Assembly: GCF_033568475.1 (NCBI RefSeq)
Contig: NC_133121.1
Span: 29,433,374-29,497,373, forward strand
Reading direction: 5' to 3'
DNA: 64,000 bases
Source of the DNA: Henckelia pumila
Taxonomy: Eukaryota > Streptophyta > Magnoliopsida > Lamiales > Gesneriaceae
Positions 1 through 10,760 of this stretch are shown in pieces. Position 1 is the first letter of the stretch, and each line of letters opens with the position of its first letter. The notes below the pieces were generated by a model that made no database searches, had not been told where the DNA came from, and worked only from the letters and a program-made list of their open reading frames with translations. Both the position numbers and the translations under genes were made by a program.

Positions 1-143
1 GGATTAGCATCACCAAACACATCAGCAGAAGTACTACACTGTCCATGTTCAGGTGTTGTCACTGGTATCTGTGCAGCATTAGTCTGCTCTGGCTGATTCA
101 TTGCCAAAGTCTGTCTAGTAGTCGGTGCTGGTCGGGGAGGCAT
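1..143 (-). CDS. gag N-terminus of a Ty3/gypsy element (gypsy-1), cut by the window edge
   Basis: Read on the minus strand, an ATG at 143-141 opens a frame that begins MPPRPAPTTRQTLAMN and runs off the left edge. A proline/threonine/glutamine-rich gag start is usual for plant chromovirus-type Ty3/gypsy elements. It lies 286 bases downstream (minus strand) of a Met-tRNA primer site and LTR end, which is where gag should start. Only about 47 codons are visible, so neither intactness nor lineage can be judged. Confidence 0.7.
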   Translation of the reverse strand, partial: MPPRPAPTTRQTLAMNQPEQTNAAQIPVTTPEHGQCSTSADVFGDAN

Positions 144-442
144 ATCTATTAATCAAACAGATTAGTGTAAAATTCATCATCACATCATAACACAATTCTG
201 TTTCAGTCCCTCCTCTGATAAGCACACAATGCCTTCTCAAAAGATCGAGTTCTGATTCAATTGCAATCTAACATGCTTCCACTGATATCAGATAACAGAT
301 AACATGCAAGTCTTAAAGCTGTAAATCAATTCAGATAATAAACATGCTTCAAGAGTATAGACATAATTAAATCAAAATAGTAGACTCGATCTACCCCGCT
401 CATCTATTCTCAGTCCGAGAAACTTAACGCTTTGATACCACC
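144..442 (-). other. gypsy-1 leader with Met-tRNA primer-binding site
   Basis: This is the untranslated stretch between the 5' LTR and gag of gypsy-1. On the minus strand TGGTATCAAAGC (complement of 429-440) matches the primer site for initiator Met-tRNA with one change from the usual TGGTATCAGAGC. The LTR ends two bases before it in CCCCAACA. Nothing else was recognised in the leader. Confidence 0.75.
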
Positions 443-1284
443 TGTTGTGGGGACCTCGGGTTGCCAATCTCATCTTAGGGCAATTAATGATTAATAAACA
501 ATTAATCACGTATTTAAAAGAATACTCAAACCAAATAATTTTTTTTTTTAAATATTGCACCTCGCTCGATCGGTAAAATCCTACCAATCGAGCGGGCAAG
601 AGATCTCATCCCTCGGGTCTGAGCAAATCTTGGTCTCGCTCGATCGGTCAAATCTTACCGATCGAGCGAGCAAGAAAATTTAAGTTTCTGCTCAGCATTA
701 ACAGGCCTCGCTCGATCGGTGAAATCCTACCGATCGAGCGGCCTCTGTGCACAGAAAATCTGCAGAAATGTTTTGTGCTGTCAAAACTTGGATCAAAGCA
801 TAAATCCTCAACAAACATGGATTCTACACATGCTATAAAATCTGGAAATATGCATACATACATATATAAAGTCTCAAGCATCAATCCATGCAAGTATTAC
901 ATCAAACGGATAGTTGTAAATGCATTAAAACCATAGGCTACACAAAGTGTACTTCTAGTCATAATTCTTCTACAAATTTGATGCTAGTTCAAATATCATA
1001 CATCATCTAAAACCCGAGTTCTCACTTGCTAAATCTCGCTCCCGAGCTATCAATGTCGTCGTTGACTAGCTCCTACCCCCTCTGTTGCCATGCACACATA
1101 CAAAACAAAGCAACAGCTGGATAAACTTCGGTGAGAAATCATTCCCAGTATAACGGACATATATAAAGCGTTAAATAAATCATATCGAATCTATTCATAA
1201 TCGACTCAAAAATAGAGTAAATAACACATATATCGATTAAGAATTGATTCATAAAAACATCATTTCCATCAAGATTCGTAAACG
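443..1284 (-). mobile_element. gypsy-1 5' LTR, first part (split by copia A1)
   Basis: On the minus strand the LTR ends with ...CCCCAACA at 443, just before the primer site. The LTR resumes at 10761 on the far side of copia A1 and begins with TGTAAGGCCC at 12031, a start typical of plant chromovirus LTRs. Without the insertion the LTR would be about 2.1 kb. No coding capacity is seen. It carries three strong hairpins at 563-740. The last five bases (1280-1284, AAACG) are the copia target duplication. Confidence 0.75.
563..740. repeat. three repeated 12-bp-stem hairpins inside the gypsy-1 LTR
   Basis: Three inverted repeats share the arm CGCTCGATCGGT and its complement, each with an 8-base AT-rich loop: arms 563-574/583-594 (one mismatch), 637-648/657-668 and 709-720/729-740. 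Spacing is about 72-74 bases. They may be terminator, packaging or protein-binding elements of the LTR; no function can be read from the sequence. Confidence 0.85.
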
Positions 1285-3139
1285 TGAAAGAGTGGGTGCC
1301 CGGTTAGCCAACTTGTGGTTAAGGGCTGTTATGACTCTATGTGTAAATAATCTTTTGTTTAATATAATTTACACTTTTTTAATAATGGCATTTACTTTAT
1401 CTTCCTTCATATTGATATATTATGATATACTATTGTTGTTTTGATAAAGACCTTGAATATACTATAGTGTATGTAAGATGTGGTAGTACATTGGGATGAC
1501 TATCATGAAACACATCTTATAGCCACTGTATATTCTAAACAGTTCCTAGTCGATTGAGCCGTCCGCAAATAAGGATAAGGATCGCTCGAGATTGAGACTA
1601 GCATTTGCGATGTCTAGTACCACGTTTCATTGGTATGGAACATAGAGATGTTCAAAGCATGCAAATGGATATTCATATGATGAATGATCGAACTACCCTA
1701 TCCGGATTTTCCAAGTGGTTATCACTTATCGAGTGGATAAAGTTCGCGGTTTTGGTTGTACACCATTAGTCCTTACTACTTGAAGCATCATTGAGACTCT
1801 ATATGCTATTACTGTACTTTGACTCGTTTACCGACTCTATTGGGGTCATAAGGTGTCGGGATTGGGTGCAGTTACGATACATATAGGAGTCGATGCTTTG
1901 TTGTCAAGGATTCACCACATGCTTGCGAGCGTGGATATCCTATGCGATCTGAGGAGATATTAGTGTGACAAATCTCTGGCCAGAGTACATGATGTGCTTT
2001 AAGAAATGGTTTCTTAGTAGCACATGCGATGTCAATATTTGATCTTCAAGATGAATTGCATAGTTATCGAATCTCGAACGACTCTCGATTTACCAATGGT
2101 TTTTGATTCGATCGGGATATATGGATGAAGGGACCGTACTGTACGCTAACCAAAATCTATTGGTTCTTGCAGGCACTATCAGTGATACCTAGGGAATCAT
2201 GGGGCGATGTTGCTAGGCGCTCTTACCATGATTCGTTGGGTAAGTCGGAAATTGTTGTTCCGAGTTACAAGGAGTTGTGAGCCCACGGCTAGCTGTATCC
2301 CTGAACCATTGAGGGTCACACAAGTAATGGATTTCTAATACCCGTTGAGATAATTAAATTTAAAGAGTTAAATTTAGTGAATAAAGAAATGGGACTTCTT
2401 ATTTAAGAATAGAGGGAGTAAGATTTTTTAAAATGACATAGTGATGGACATTTTTGGAAATCACTGAATTTGGATTCAGAAAATTTATCTTGACTTTAAA
2501 AGATGCAGAAATGGTTTCTGTGCACATTGGTGAAATTGGTTTATCAATCTGAGTCACGATGAATTTTATATTAATTTCTGAACATGCGGGCTTTGCTTGT
2601 CAGACTTGAATTTATGACTAATGGGCCCTAAACTGTTAGCAGCCCACATTATAAATAAGTTATTGTAGTGCAGAAATTACACGTAGAAGGTCAAAAAATT
2701 TTGAAACCCTAGAGAGCATTCTCTCAAGGGATTCGGCCGACCCCTCCCCCTCTCTCACAGTGTTCGAAAATTCAGTCTGTGAATTTTTGAATTTGCAGAC
2801 TGATTTAACAGATCGTATCTGTTCTATCTCATCGTAGAAACTTCTGATAGGCTTTCTAGTGCAGTCTGTCAGAGGGATTAAATTTCTGTTCGTGGACCTG
2901 ATTGAAGAATTGTTTGTTCATAAGTTCCTGGGATATACAACAAGAGCAGATTAATCTGTTGGTGTCCATAATCTCGCTTCGAGATTTTAAGGTAAAATTT
3001 ACATTATTTAAATTTTATGTTATCAATTTTAATCGTAGGAATTTGATACCCATGATATGGAATTGTTCCATATAAAATTTGAAAACTTCCGCTGCAACGG
3101 GTATCAATTTTCGATTCGGAGAACGACCGTGTTCCAACA
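1285..3139 (+). repeat. 5' LTR of copia A1
   Basis: Begins TGAAAGAGTGGG and ends GTTCCAACA directly before the primer site. It is 1855 bp, the same length as the 3' LTR because two one-base indels cancel. Both copies share TATAAATAAG-type AT-rich stretches near 2650 and the CCCTCCCCCTCTCTC tract near 2740, which may be promoter and R-region parts; these assignments are guesses. Confidence 0.95.
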
Positions 3140-4970
3140 GTGGTATCAGAGTCAGGTTGTTCTCGGATTTTACGATTAAAATATTGTTCAATTGTACAAG
3201 CCTCGATTTTTCAGAAAAATAAAACGACAAAAAAAATTTTAATTTTCGGGGGGCTGCCCGCTGCCCGAAAAGGCAGCGGGCGGTCGCTGCCCTGCGCGCA
3301 GAGTGTCTGCGCATGGTGCCTGCGCGCAGCTGGGCCTCGGATGCGGCCCAGCAGCCCAGCGCGCAGCTGGGCCGCGCCCAGCGGCCCAGCGAAGGGCTGG
3401 GGCCCCGGCCCGATTGTCGGGGACTGCCCGGGATCGTCCCGGGCAGCCCAGAAAAATTAAAATTTTATTTTTTTTGAAATTTTGAATTTCAGCCCGTTAA
3501 TTGTTATCGGGCCCAGTTTTTGGCCCGATTGAAAATTGTTTCAGTTGGTCCACGAGGCAATGGGTCAAAATTGTTTGAGCCCAAAATTTTTAAGAAAATT
3601 AATTTTTGGATAAATTTTGAATTTTGGAAATTTATAAATTTAATCCAATAAATTAAATCTTTAAGTATTAATTTTGGTACAATTGATAATAAAATATGAT
3701 TTTATGTATAAAATTGGATTTTATATATAAAATATGATTTTATGGATAAACTAGATAAAATATGATTTTATATATAAAATAAGATTTTATGTATGAAATA
3801 TGATTTTTTATATTTAAATTTTATTGTCATTGCATGTTATCCAATGAATTAATTTGGAATTAAAATTATTGGATAAGGATGATCGATTGCCATGACCAAT
3901 ATTATAGGTGTATGTTAGGTTGTTTACATTTGGTTTTATTATTGTTGTTGTGTTTTATTAATGGGCCTGGTTTATGGCCCAATATGAATTGTCATATGTA
4001 ATATAAGTGGGTCTGGTTTATGGCCCGTTCCCTCCCCTAAAATATGTATCCCCTACTTGTCATCGAAATTCATTGTAAATTTATAAGACTCAGTGGGAGA
4101 TAAAGATTTGAAGACAAAGGTGGGCCCAGCAGACAATAAAGACCGAAGAAATGTAAATTGGAAGCTCAATGTAATAGAATTGCATTGCATACTTGTATAT
4201 TACCTAGGATTGGACTTAAACTCGTGATTGGCAACCACGGGTCGATTAGCAATGGAATCGATCATCCTAAAATAATATATGATATTATTGTTGTATGCAT
4301 GTTTAGCTAAATTGTATGAATCCCGCAAGCATACAAATTTTGAATGATGAGACAAACCTTTTCAAAATTAAAATCTCTCATTTTAAATTTTATTTAAAAT
4401 TGATATCAAGATTAACAAAAGGGAATTTAAATATTGTTTAAATGTTTCTACCTTCCATCAACGATCAATGTATGAGATGCTACCCGCGGGCATGGTCCAG
4501 CTCATATTATTGGGGGGGCTCGTTCGTCGGAAAGCTGTACATTGGATCGACACATGTTGTAAGTTGGGTGGGACTCCCATGGGATTGGCTCATATTATTG
4601 GGGATCCACATGGCGACCGTCCATCACAACTTAATATTGATGGGTCATCTTGACATGTCACAATAAATGGCGTCATATTATTGGGCCCTTACTGGACATG
4701 AGGTAAATAACATGGGGATTGTTTTGGAAACAATTGGGCTATACCTTTTGAAGAGCATGGTTGGCTGATATTATTTGGGACCATGTTTTGTCAATTGGGC
4801 TCCATGTTCCCACTAAAGAAAATAATTCTCTCGTTTTCACTAGATGGTGGTGGAATCGTTAAAATAGTGGGAGTGTAATTCATAAAATTAAACTCGCCTT
4901 ATTTTATGTCTTAGTAAATTAATTAAACAATCACTGATTATTGTCTGTTTCTTTTCAGTATTTCATTAAG
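3140..4970 (+). other. long untranslated leader of copia A1 (primer site, GC module, AT array)
   Basis: The primer site TGGTATCAGAGT (3141-3152) has one change from the Met-tRNA complement. It is followed by a very GC-rich segment at about 3245-3450, then strongly AT-rich DNA with repeats of AAATATGATTTTAT at about 3690-3810. Four variants of CATATTATTGGG lie between about 4503 and 4785. A GTAAGT at 4559-4564 and a pyrimidine-rich acceptor ending TTTTCAG at 4959, just before the gag ATG, would frame a roughly 400-bp leader intron; both sites are conserved in copy A2. ORFs in the GC block are compositional artefacts. Confidence 0.75.
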
Positions 4971-5831
4971 ATGAATTCGCGCAATCCACTATTCTCTATT
5001 CTTGAACAAAAAAAACTGACTGGCGCAAACTATACGGAATGGTTCCGTAAGTTGAAGATTGTCTTGACCTCGGAGAAGATGTTCTACGTGTTAGAAAAAT
5101 CTCCTCCGAAGGAAGCACCAGCTGATATAAGTCCGGAAGAGTTGGCCAAACTTGATAAATGGTGGGACCATGATATCAAGGCCAAATTCTATATGCAAGC
5201 TTCGATGTCTGATGAACTCCAGAGGGGATTTGAGGATACCGTGAATGCTGCTGACATTCACGTACAACTCAATGAACTTTTTGGGGCTCAATCGAGAGCT
5301 GAAAGGTTCGCTACTGTAAAAGAGTTAATGACGTATCGCATGCGTGAAGGGACTTCGGTCCGTGATCATGGGGTACGCGTGATTTGGCTCATTCAGAAGT
5401 TGGTAACGCTTAAATTGGTATTGGAGCATGAACTCAATGTGGACTTATTACTTCTCTCTCTTCCTTCATCGTTTGACGGTTTTGTGGTGAATTTCAATAT
5501 GAACAAGATAGAGGCCTCCCTTGAAGAGATGATCAATATGCTTATAACTTATGAAGCCACTTTAAAGAAGGATAAACCGGTTCTTTTGGTGGGCTCCTCT
5601 TCTTCTGCTAAGAAGGGGCCAAGTACAAAGGGTAAGAAACGTTCTGCCCCATCCAAGAAAACCGGACCCGAGAAGAAAAACAAGACAAAGGCTTCAAACG
5701 TGGAAAAATCCAAGGATGTTTGCCATCACTGCAAGAAACCCGGTCATTGGAAACGTAACTGCAAGGAATATCTCGAGCAGTTACGAACTGCGAAGGGTAT
5801 GTTTTATATTGAAATAAATGTTTTCACTTAA
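4971..5831 (+). CDS. copia A1 gag (nucleocapsid with CCHC knuckle), frame ends early
   Basis: The ATG at 4971 (MNSRNPLFSILEQ) is chosen because copies A2 and A3 start at the same residue; an upstream in-frame ATG at 4941 adds ten unrelated residues. The protein shows a copia-type gag core (YTEWFRKLK near residue 22, leucine-rich helical region to about 200), a Ser/Lys-rich linker, and the zinc knuckle CHHCKKPGHWKRNC near residue 250. In A2 and A3 the frame runs straight into protease. Here one extra base near 5815-5822 shifts the frame and gag stops after EINVFT. It would form virus-like particles in the cytoplasm. Confidence 0.9.
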   Translation: MNSRNPLFSILEQKKLTGANYTEWFRKLKIVLTSEKMFYVLEKSPPKEAPADISPEELAKLDKWWDHDIKAKFYMQASMSDELQRGFEDTVNAADIHVQLNELFGAQSRAERFATVKELMTYRMREGTSVRDHGVRVIWLIQKLVTLKLVLEHELNVDLLLLSLPSSFDGFVVNFNMNKIEASLEEMINMLITYEATLKKDKPVLLVGSSSSAKKGPSTKGKKRSAPSKKTGPEKKNKTKASNVEKSKDVCHHCKKPGHWKRNCKEYLEQLRTAKGMFYIEINVFT

Positions 5832-8800
5832 TACTACTTTTTGGGTATTGGATACCGGATGTGGATCTCACATTTGCAATGATTTGCAGGTGATGACAAG
5901 AAGTCGCAAGCTTAGGATGGGTGAGACCCAGCTGAGGCTTGGAAATGGTTCTCGAGTTGAAGCAAAAGCTATGGGAGACATTTGTTTAATTTTGCAGAAT
6001 GATTTTAAGTTATTTTTGAGAGATGTTTTATATGTGCCAGATTTGGTTAAGAACATTATTTCTATTTCTATGCTTGATAGAGATGGTTTTTCTTGCAATT
6101 TTGTGAATGGGATTTGCAATATTTACAAGAATGAATGTTTAATTGGATGTGGACAACTTGAAAACGATCTATATAACTTAAAATTAAAAGACGTTCCAAT
6201 TAATTATGTTGATAAACCGGTAACAAGAAATAAAAGGAAAATTGATAATCAAAACCCGGCAAACCTTTGGCATGCTAGGCTAGGTCATGTTTCCTCAAGG
6301 AGGATGAACAAGCTAGTGGGAAAGGGCATGTTTGATATGTATGATATTAACTCTCTACCTACTTGTGAGTCCTGCCTAAAAGGAAAAATGACTAAATCTC
6401 CTTTCAAAGGAAAACCTGAGCGTAGTCAAAATCTATTGGATTTGATCCATATAGATGTTTGCGGACCATTTAGTATTGGTACAAAATTTGGTCACACCTA
6501 CTTCATTACCTTTACTGATGATTATTCTAGGTATGGGTACTTATATTTGATGAAATATAAGTCTGAATCATTTGAAAAGTTCAAAGAATTCAAGGCTGAA
6601 GTAGAAAACAAACTAGGTAAGAGTATTAAAGCACTTCGATCAGATCGAGGTGGAGAATACTTAAGTACCGATTTCTTGGATTATCTAAAAGAGAATGGGA
6701 TTCTCTCTCAGTGGACTCCTCCTATGACACCTCAGCTGAATGGTGTTTCGGAGCATCGCAATCGAACCTTGTTGGACATGGTTCGATCTATGATGAGCTT
6801 CACTGAGCTCCCACCTTCGTTTTGGGGCTATGCTCTTGAAACAGCAGTATTGTTGTTGAACAACGTCCACACTAAAGCAGTGGACAAAACACCATACGAG
6901 TTATGGAATGGCAAAGCTCCTAAGTATTCGTACTTGAGGATTTGGGGATGTCCTGCTTACGTGAAGCAGACAGTGGGAGATAAGTTGGATAGTCGATCCA
7001 CCTTATGTTATTTTGTAGGGTATCCGAAGAATTCAATCGGATATTATTTCTATCATCCTACTGAAACAAAAGTGTTTGTTTCAAGGAATGCCACTTTCTT
7101 GGAGAAGGAGTTCTTATTGGATAAGAAAGACAAGATGATGGAACTCGAAGAAATTCGAGAAGAACCCGAGATACAAAATAACGATCCTATACCTCAAGAA
7201 TCATCACAAGACACGCATATTACTAGAAGATCCGAGAGGACTTCTAGGCCTCCTATTAGATATGGTCTTCTTCTTGAAGGAGATCAAAGTGAACCCGACA
7301 TTGGATGTGATCCGAGAAACTTCAAGGAAGCAATTTCTGATGCTGATTCGAACTTATGGCTTGAAGCTATGCAGTCGGAAATAGACTCGATGCATGCAAA
7401 CCAAGTTTGGTCTTTAGTTGATCCTCCCGATGGAATAGTTCCAATAGGGTGTAAATGGATCTACAAGAGAAAGCTTGGGCCTGATGGTAAGGTACTGACC
7501 TACAAGGCACGATTGGTTGCAAAAGGTTATACTCAAAGACAAGGAGTTGACTATGATGAAACCTTTTCACCAGTCGCAATGTTCAAGTCCATAAGAATCC
7601 TTATTGCCATAGCAGCTTGGTATGACTACGAGATATGGCAAATGGATGTGAAGACTGCATTTCTTAATGGAAACATTAAGGAAGAAATCTATATGATGCA
7701 GCCCGAGGGATTCACATCCATGGGAAGTGAGCATAAGGTATGTAAGCTTCAGAGATCGATCTATGGTCTCAAACAGGCATCAAGAAGTTGGAACCAGAAA
7801 TTTGATGAAACAATAAAGGACTTTGGTTTCATCAAGAACCCGGAGGAACCGTGCGTGTACAAGAAAGTAGTTAAGGATGCTGTGACATTCTTAGTACTTT
7901 ATGTTGATGACATCTTACTCATTGGGAATGATGTAGGGATGTTGCAGTCAACAAAGATATGGTTGTCAGGTAGATTCTCGATGAAGGATTTGGGTGAGGC
8001 ATCCTATATTCTAGGGATACAGATCTATAGAGATAGATCCAAGAGAATGATAGGACTTACTCAAGCTACCTACATCGACACTATATTGAAAAGGTTTTCA
8101 ATGGATGAGTCCAAGAGAGGACATCTACCTATGTGTCATGGAGTCTCTCTATCCAAGTCTATGTGTTCCAAGACTGACGAAGAGATAGAGAAAATGACAC
8201 ACATACCATATGCGTCAGCCATAGGGAGTATCATGTATGAGATGATATCTACCAGACCGGATGTGGCATTTGCTCTGAGTGTCACGAGCAGATATCAAGC
8301 CAGTCCCGGTCAAATGCATTGGAAAGCCGTGAAGGATATTCTTAAGTACTTTAGAAGAACTAAGAATGTATTCATGATTTATGGAGGAAGAGAACTGAAA
8401 TTGGAAGGCTATACCGACTCTAGCTTCCAAAGTGACGTGGATGACTCGAAGTCAACCTCTGGATTTGTGTTCATGCTCAATGGCGGTGCTGTCTCTTGGA
8501 AGAGTTCCAAGCAGGACACCACAGCGGATTCCACCACTGAGGCAGAATACATTGCGGCATCAGCTGCTGCTAAAGAGGCCGTTTGGATGAGGAATTTCGT
8601 CCAAGAGTTGGGCGTTATTCCTGAAGCTGTTGGTCCAGTCCTGGTGTACTGTGACAACACGGGTGCCGTTGCTCAGGCAAAGGAACCAAGGTCTCATCAG
8701 AAGTCCAAACAAGTACTAAGGAAATACCACATCATCCGGGAGATCGTGGATAGAGGAGACATCACTGTCGAGAGAGTGGCCTCTGCAGACAATATCGCTG

Positions 8801-8886
8801 ATCCGCTTACTAAGCCCTTGACAGGACTATTGTTTGACAAACATCGCGAAGCAATGGGATTACGTAGTATGACTAGTTGGCTTTAG
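5818..8886 (+). pseudogene. copia A1 pol: protease, integrase, RT, RNase H, separated from gag by a frameshift
   Basis: A 1022-residue open frame. In order: protease VLDTGCGSHIC near residue 12; GAG-pre-integrase zinc region NLWHARLGH...CESCLKGK near 150-190; integrase core with HIDVCG, FTDDYSR and NGVSEHRN (the D,D,E residues); RT with KTAFLNG, GLKQASRSW and YVDDILLIG; RNase H with GYTDSSF, TEAEYIA and YCDNTGAV. All expected catalytic residues are visible. The ATG at 5818 is an accident of the frameshift, not a natural start. If expressed at all it would need frameshifting from gag. The stop at 8886 abuts the polypurine tract. Confidence 0.92.
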
Positions 8887-8900
8887 GGCAAGTGGGAGAT
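8887..8900 (+). other. polypurine tract of copia A1
   Basis: GGCAAGTGGGAGAT sits directly between the pol stop and the 3' LTR. The identical tract occupies the same place in A2 and A3. It is the expected primer for plus-strand DNA synthesis. Confidence 0.85.
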
Positions 8901-10755
8901 TGAAAGAGTGGGTGCCCGGTTAGCCAACTTGTGGTTAAGGGCTTTTATGACTCTATGTGTAAACAATCTTTTGTTTAATATAATTTACACTTTTTAATAA
9001 TGGCATTTACTTTATCTTCCTTCATATTGATATATTATGATATACTATTGTTGTTTTGATAAAGACCTTGAATATACTATAGTGTATGTAAGATGTGGTA
9101 GTACATTGGGATGACTATCATGAAACACATCTTATAGTCACTGTATATTCTAAACAGTTCCTAGTCGATTGAGCCGTCCGCAAATAAGGATAAGGATCGC
9201 TCGAGATTGAGACTAGCATTTGCGATGCCTAGTACCACGTTTCATTGGTATGGAACATTGAGATGTTCAAAGCATGCAAATGGATATTCATATGATGAAT
9301 GATCGAACTACCCTATCCGGATTTTCCAAGTGGTTATTACTTATCGAGTGGATAAAGTCCGCGGTTTTGGTTGTACACCATTAGTCCTTACTACTTGAAA
9401 CATCATTGAGACTCTATATGCTAGTACTGTACTTTGACTCGTTTACCGAATCTATTGGGGTCATAAGGTGTCGGGATTGGGTGCAGTTACGATACATTAA
9501 GGAGTCGATGCTTTGTTGTCAAGGATTCACCACATGCTTGCGAGCGTGGATATCTTATGCGATCTGAGGAGATATTAGTGTGACAAATCTCTGGCCAGAG
9601 TACATGATGTGCTTTAAGAAATGGTTTCTTAGTAGCACATGCGATGTCAATATTTGATCTTCAAGATGAATTGCATAGTTATCGAATCTCGAACGACTCT
9701 CGATTTACCAATGGTTGTTGATTCGATCGGGATATATGGATGAAGGGACCGTACTGTACGCTAACCAAAATCTATTGGTTCTTGCAGGCACTATCAGTGA
9801 TACCTAGGGAATCATGGGGCGATGTTGCTAGGCGCTCTTACCATGATTCGTTGGGTAAGTTGGAAATTGTTGTTCCGAGTCACAAGGAGTTGTGAGCCCA
9901 CGGCTAGCTGTATCCCTGAACCATTGAGGGTCACACAAGTAATGGATTTCTAATCCCCGTTGAGATAATTAAATTTAAAGAGTTAAATTTAGTGAATAAA
10001 GAAGTGGGACTTCTTATTTAAGAATAGAGGGAGTAAGATTTCCTAAAATGACATAGTGATGGACATTTTTGGAAATCACTGAATTTGGATTCAGAAAATT
10101 TATCTTGACTTTAAAAGATACAGAAATGGTTTCTGTGCACATTGGTGAAATTGGTTTATCAATTTGAGTCACGATAAATTTTATATTAATTTCTGAACAT
10201 GCGGGCTTTGCTTGTCAGGCTTGAATTTATGACTAATGGGCCCTAAGCTGTTAGCAGCCCACATTATAAATAAGTTATTGCAATGCAGAAATTACACGTA
10301 GAAGGTCAAAAAATTTCGAAACCCTAGAGAGCATTCTCTCAAGGGATTCGGCCGACCCCTCCCCCTCTCTCACAGTGTTCGAAAATTCAGTCTGTGAATT
10401 TTTGAATTTGCAGACTGATTTAACAGATCATATCTGTTCTATCTCATCGTTGAAACTTCTGATATACTTTCTAGTGCAGTCTGTCAGAGGGATTAAATTT
10501 CTGTTCGTGGACATGATTGAAGAATTGTTCGTTCATCAGTTCCTGGGATATACAACAAGAGCAGATTAATCTGTTGGTGTCCATAATCTCGCTTCGAGAT
10601 TTTAAGGTAAAATTTACATTGTTTAAATTTTATGTTATCAATTTTAATCGTAGGAATTTGATACCCATGATATGGAATTGTTCCATATAAAATTTTAAAA
10701 CTTCCGCTGCAACGGGTATCAATTTTTTGATCCGGAGAACGACCGTGTTCCAACA
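8901..10755 (+). repeat. 3' LTR of copia A1
   Basis: 1855 bp, starting TGAAAGAGTGGG and ending TTCCAACA, followed by the target duplication AAACG. Compared by eye with 1285-3139 it differs at about 40 positions plus two compensating one-base indels, about 2%. Small ORFs in it (for example 10375-10569) are not conserved in the other LTR and are not genes. Confidence 0.95.
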
Positions 10756-10760
10756 AAACG

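Larger units (their letters stand above)
1285..10755 (+). mobile_element. complete Ty1/copia LTR retrotransposon, copy A1
   Basis: A 9471-bp element with two LTRs of 1855 bp each (1285-3139 and 8901-10755), TG...CA ends and a 5-bp target duplication AAACG (1280-1284 and 10756-10760). Order: LTR, Met-tRNA primer site, long leader (about 1.8 kb), gag, protease, integrase, RT, RNase H, polypurine tract, LTR. Integrase before RT makes it Ty1/copia. The long LTRs and integrase style suggest the Angela/Tork group, which is inference. It is inserted in the gypsy-1 LTR. The gag-pol frame is broken once near 5820, so this copy cannot make the full polyprotein. By eye its LTRs differ at about 40 positions. 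Confidence 0.95.

Noticed and set aside
3141-3152. tRNA-like motif TGGTATCAGAG at several sites (also 429, 17641, 33135, 46819)
   Set aside because: These are retroelement or viral primer-binding sites, 12-18 bases long, not tRNA genes; no cloverleaf surrounds them.
3140-3485. Open frames over the GC-rich leader block of copia A1
   Set aside because: They arise from high GC and few stops, differ between copies A1 and A2, and resemble no protein.
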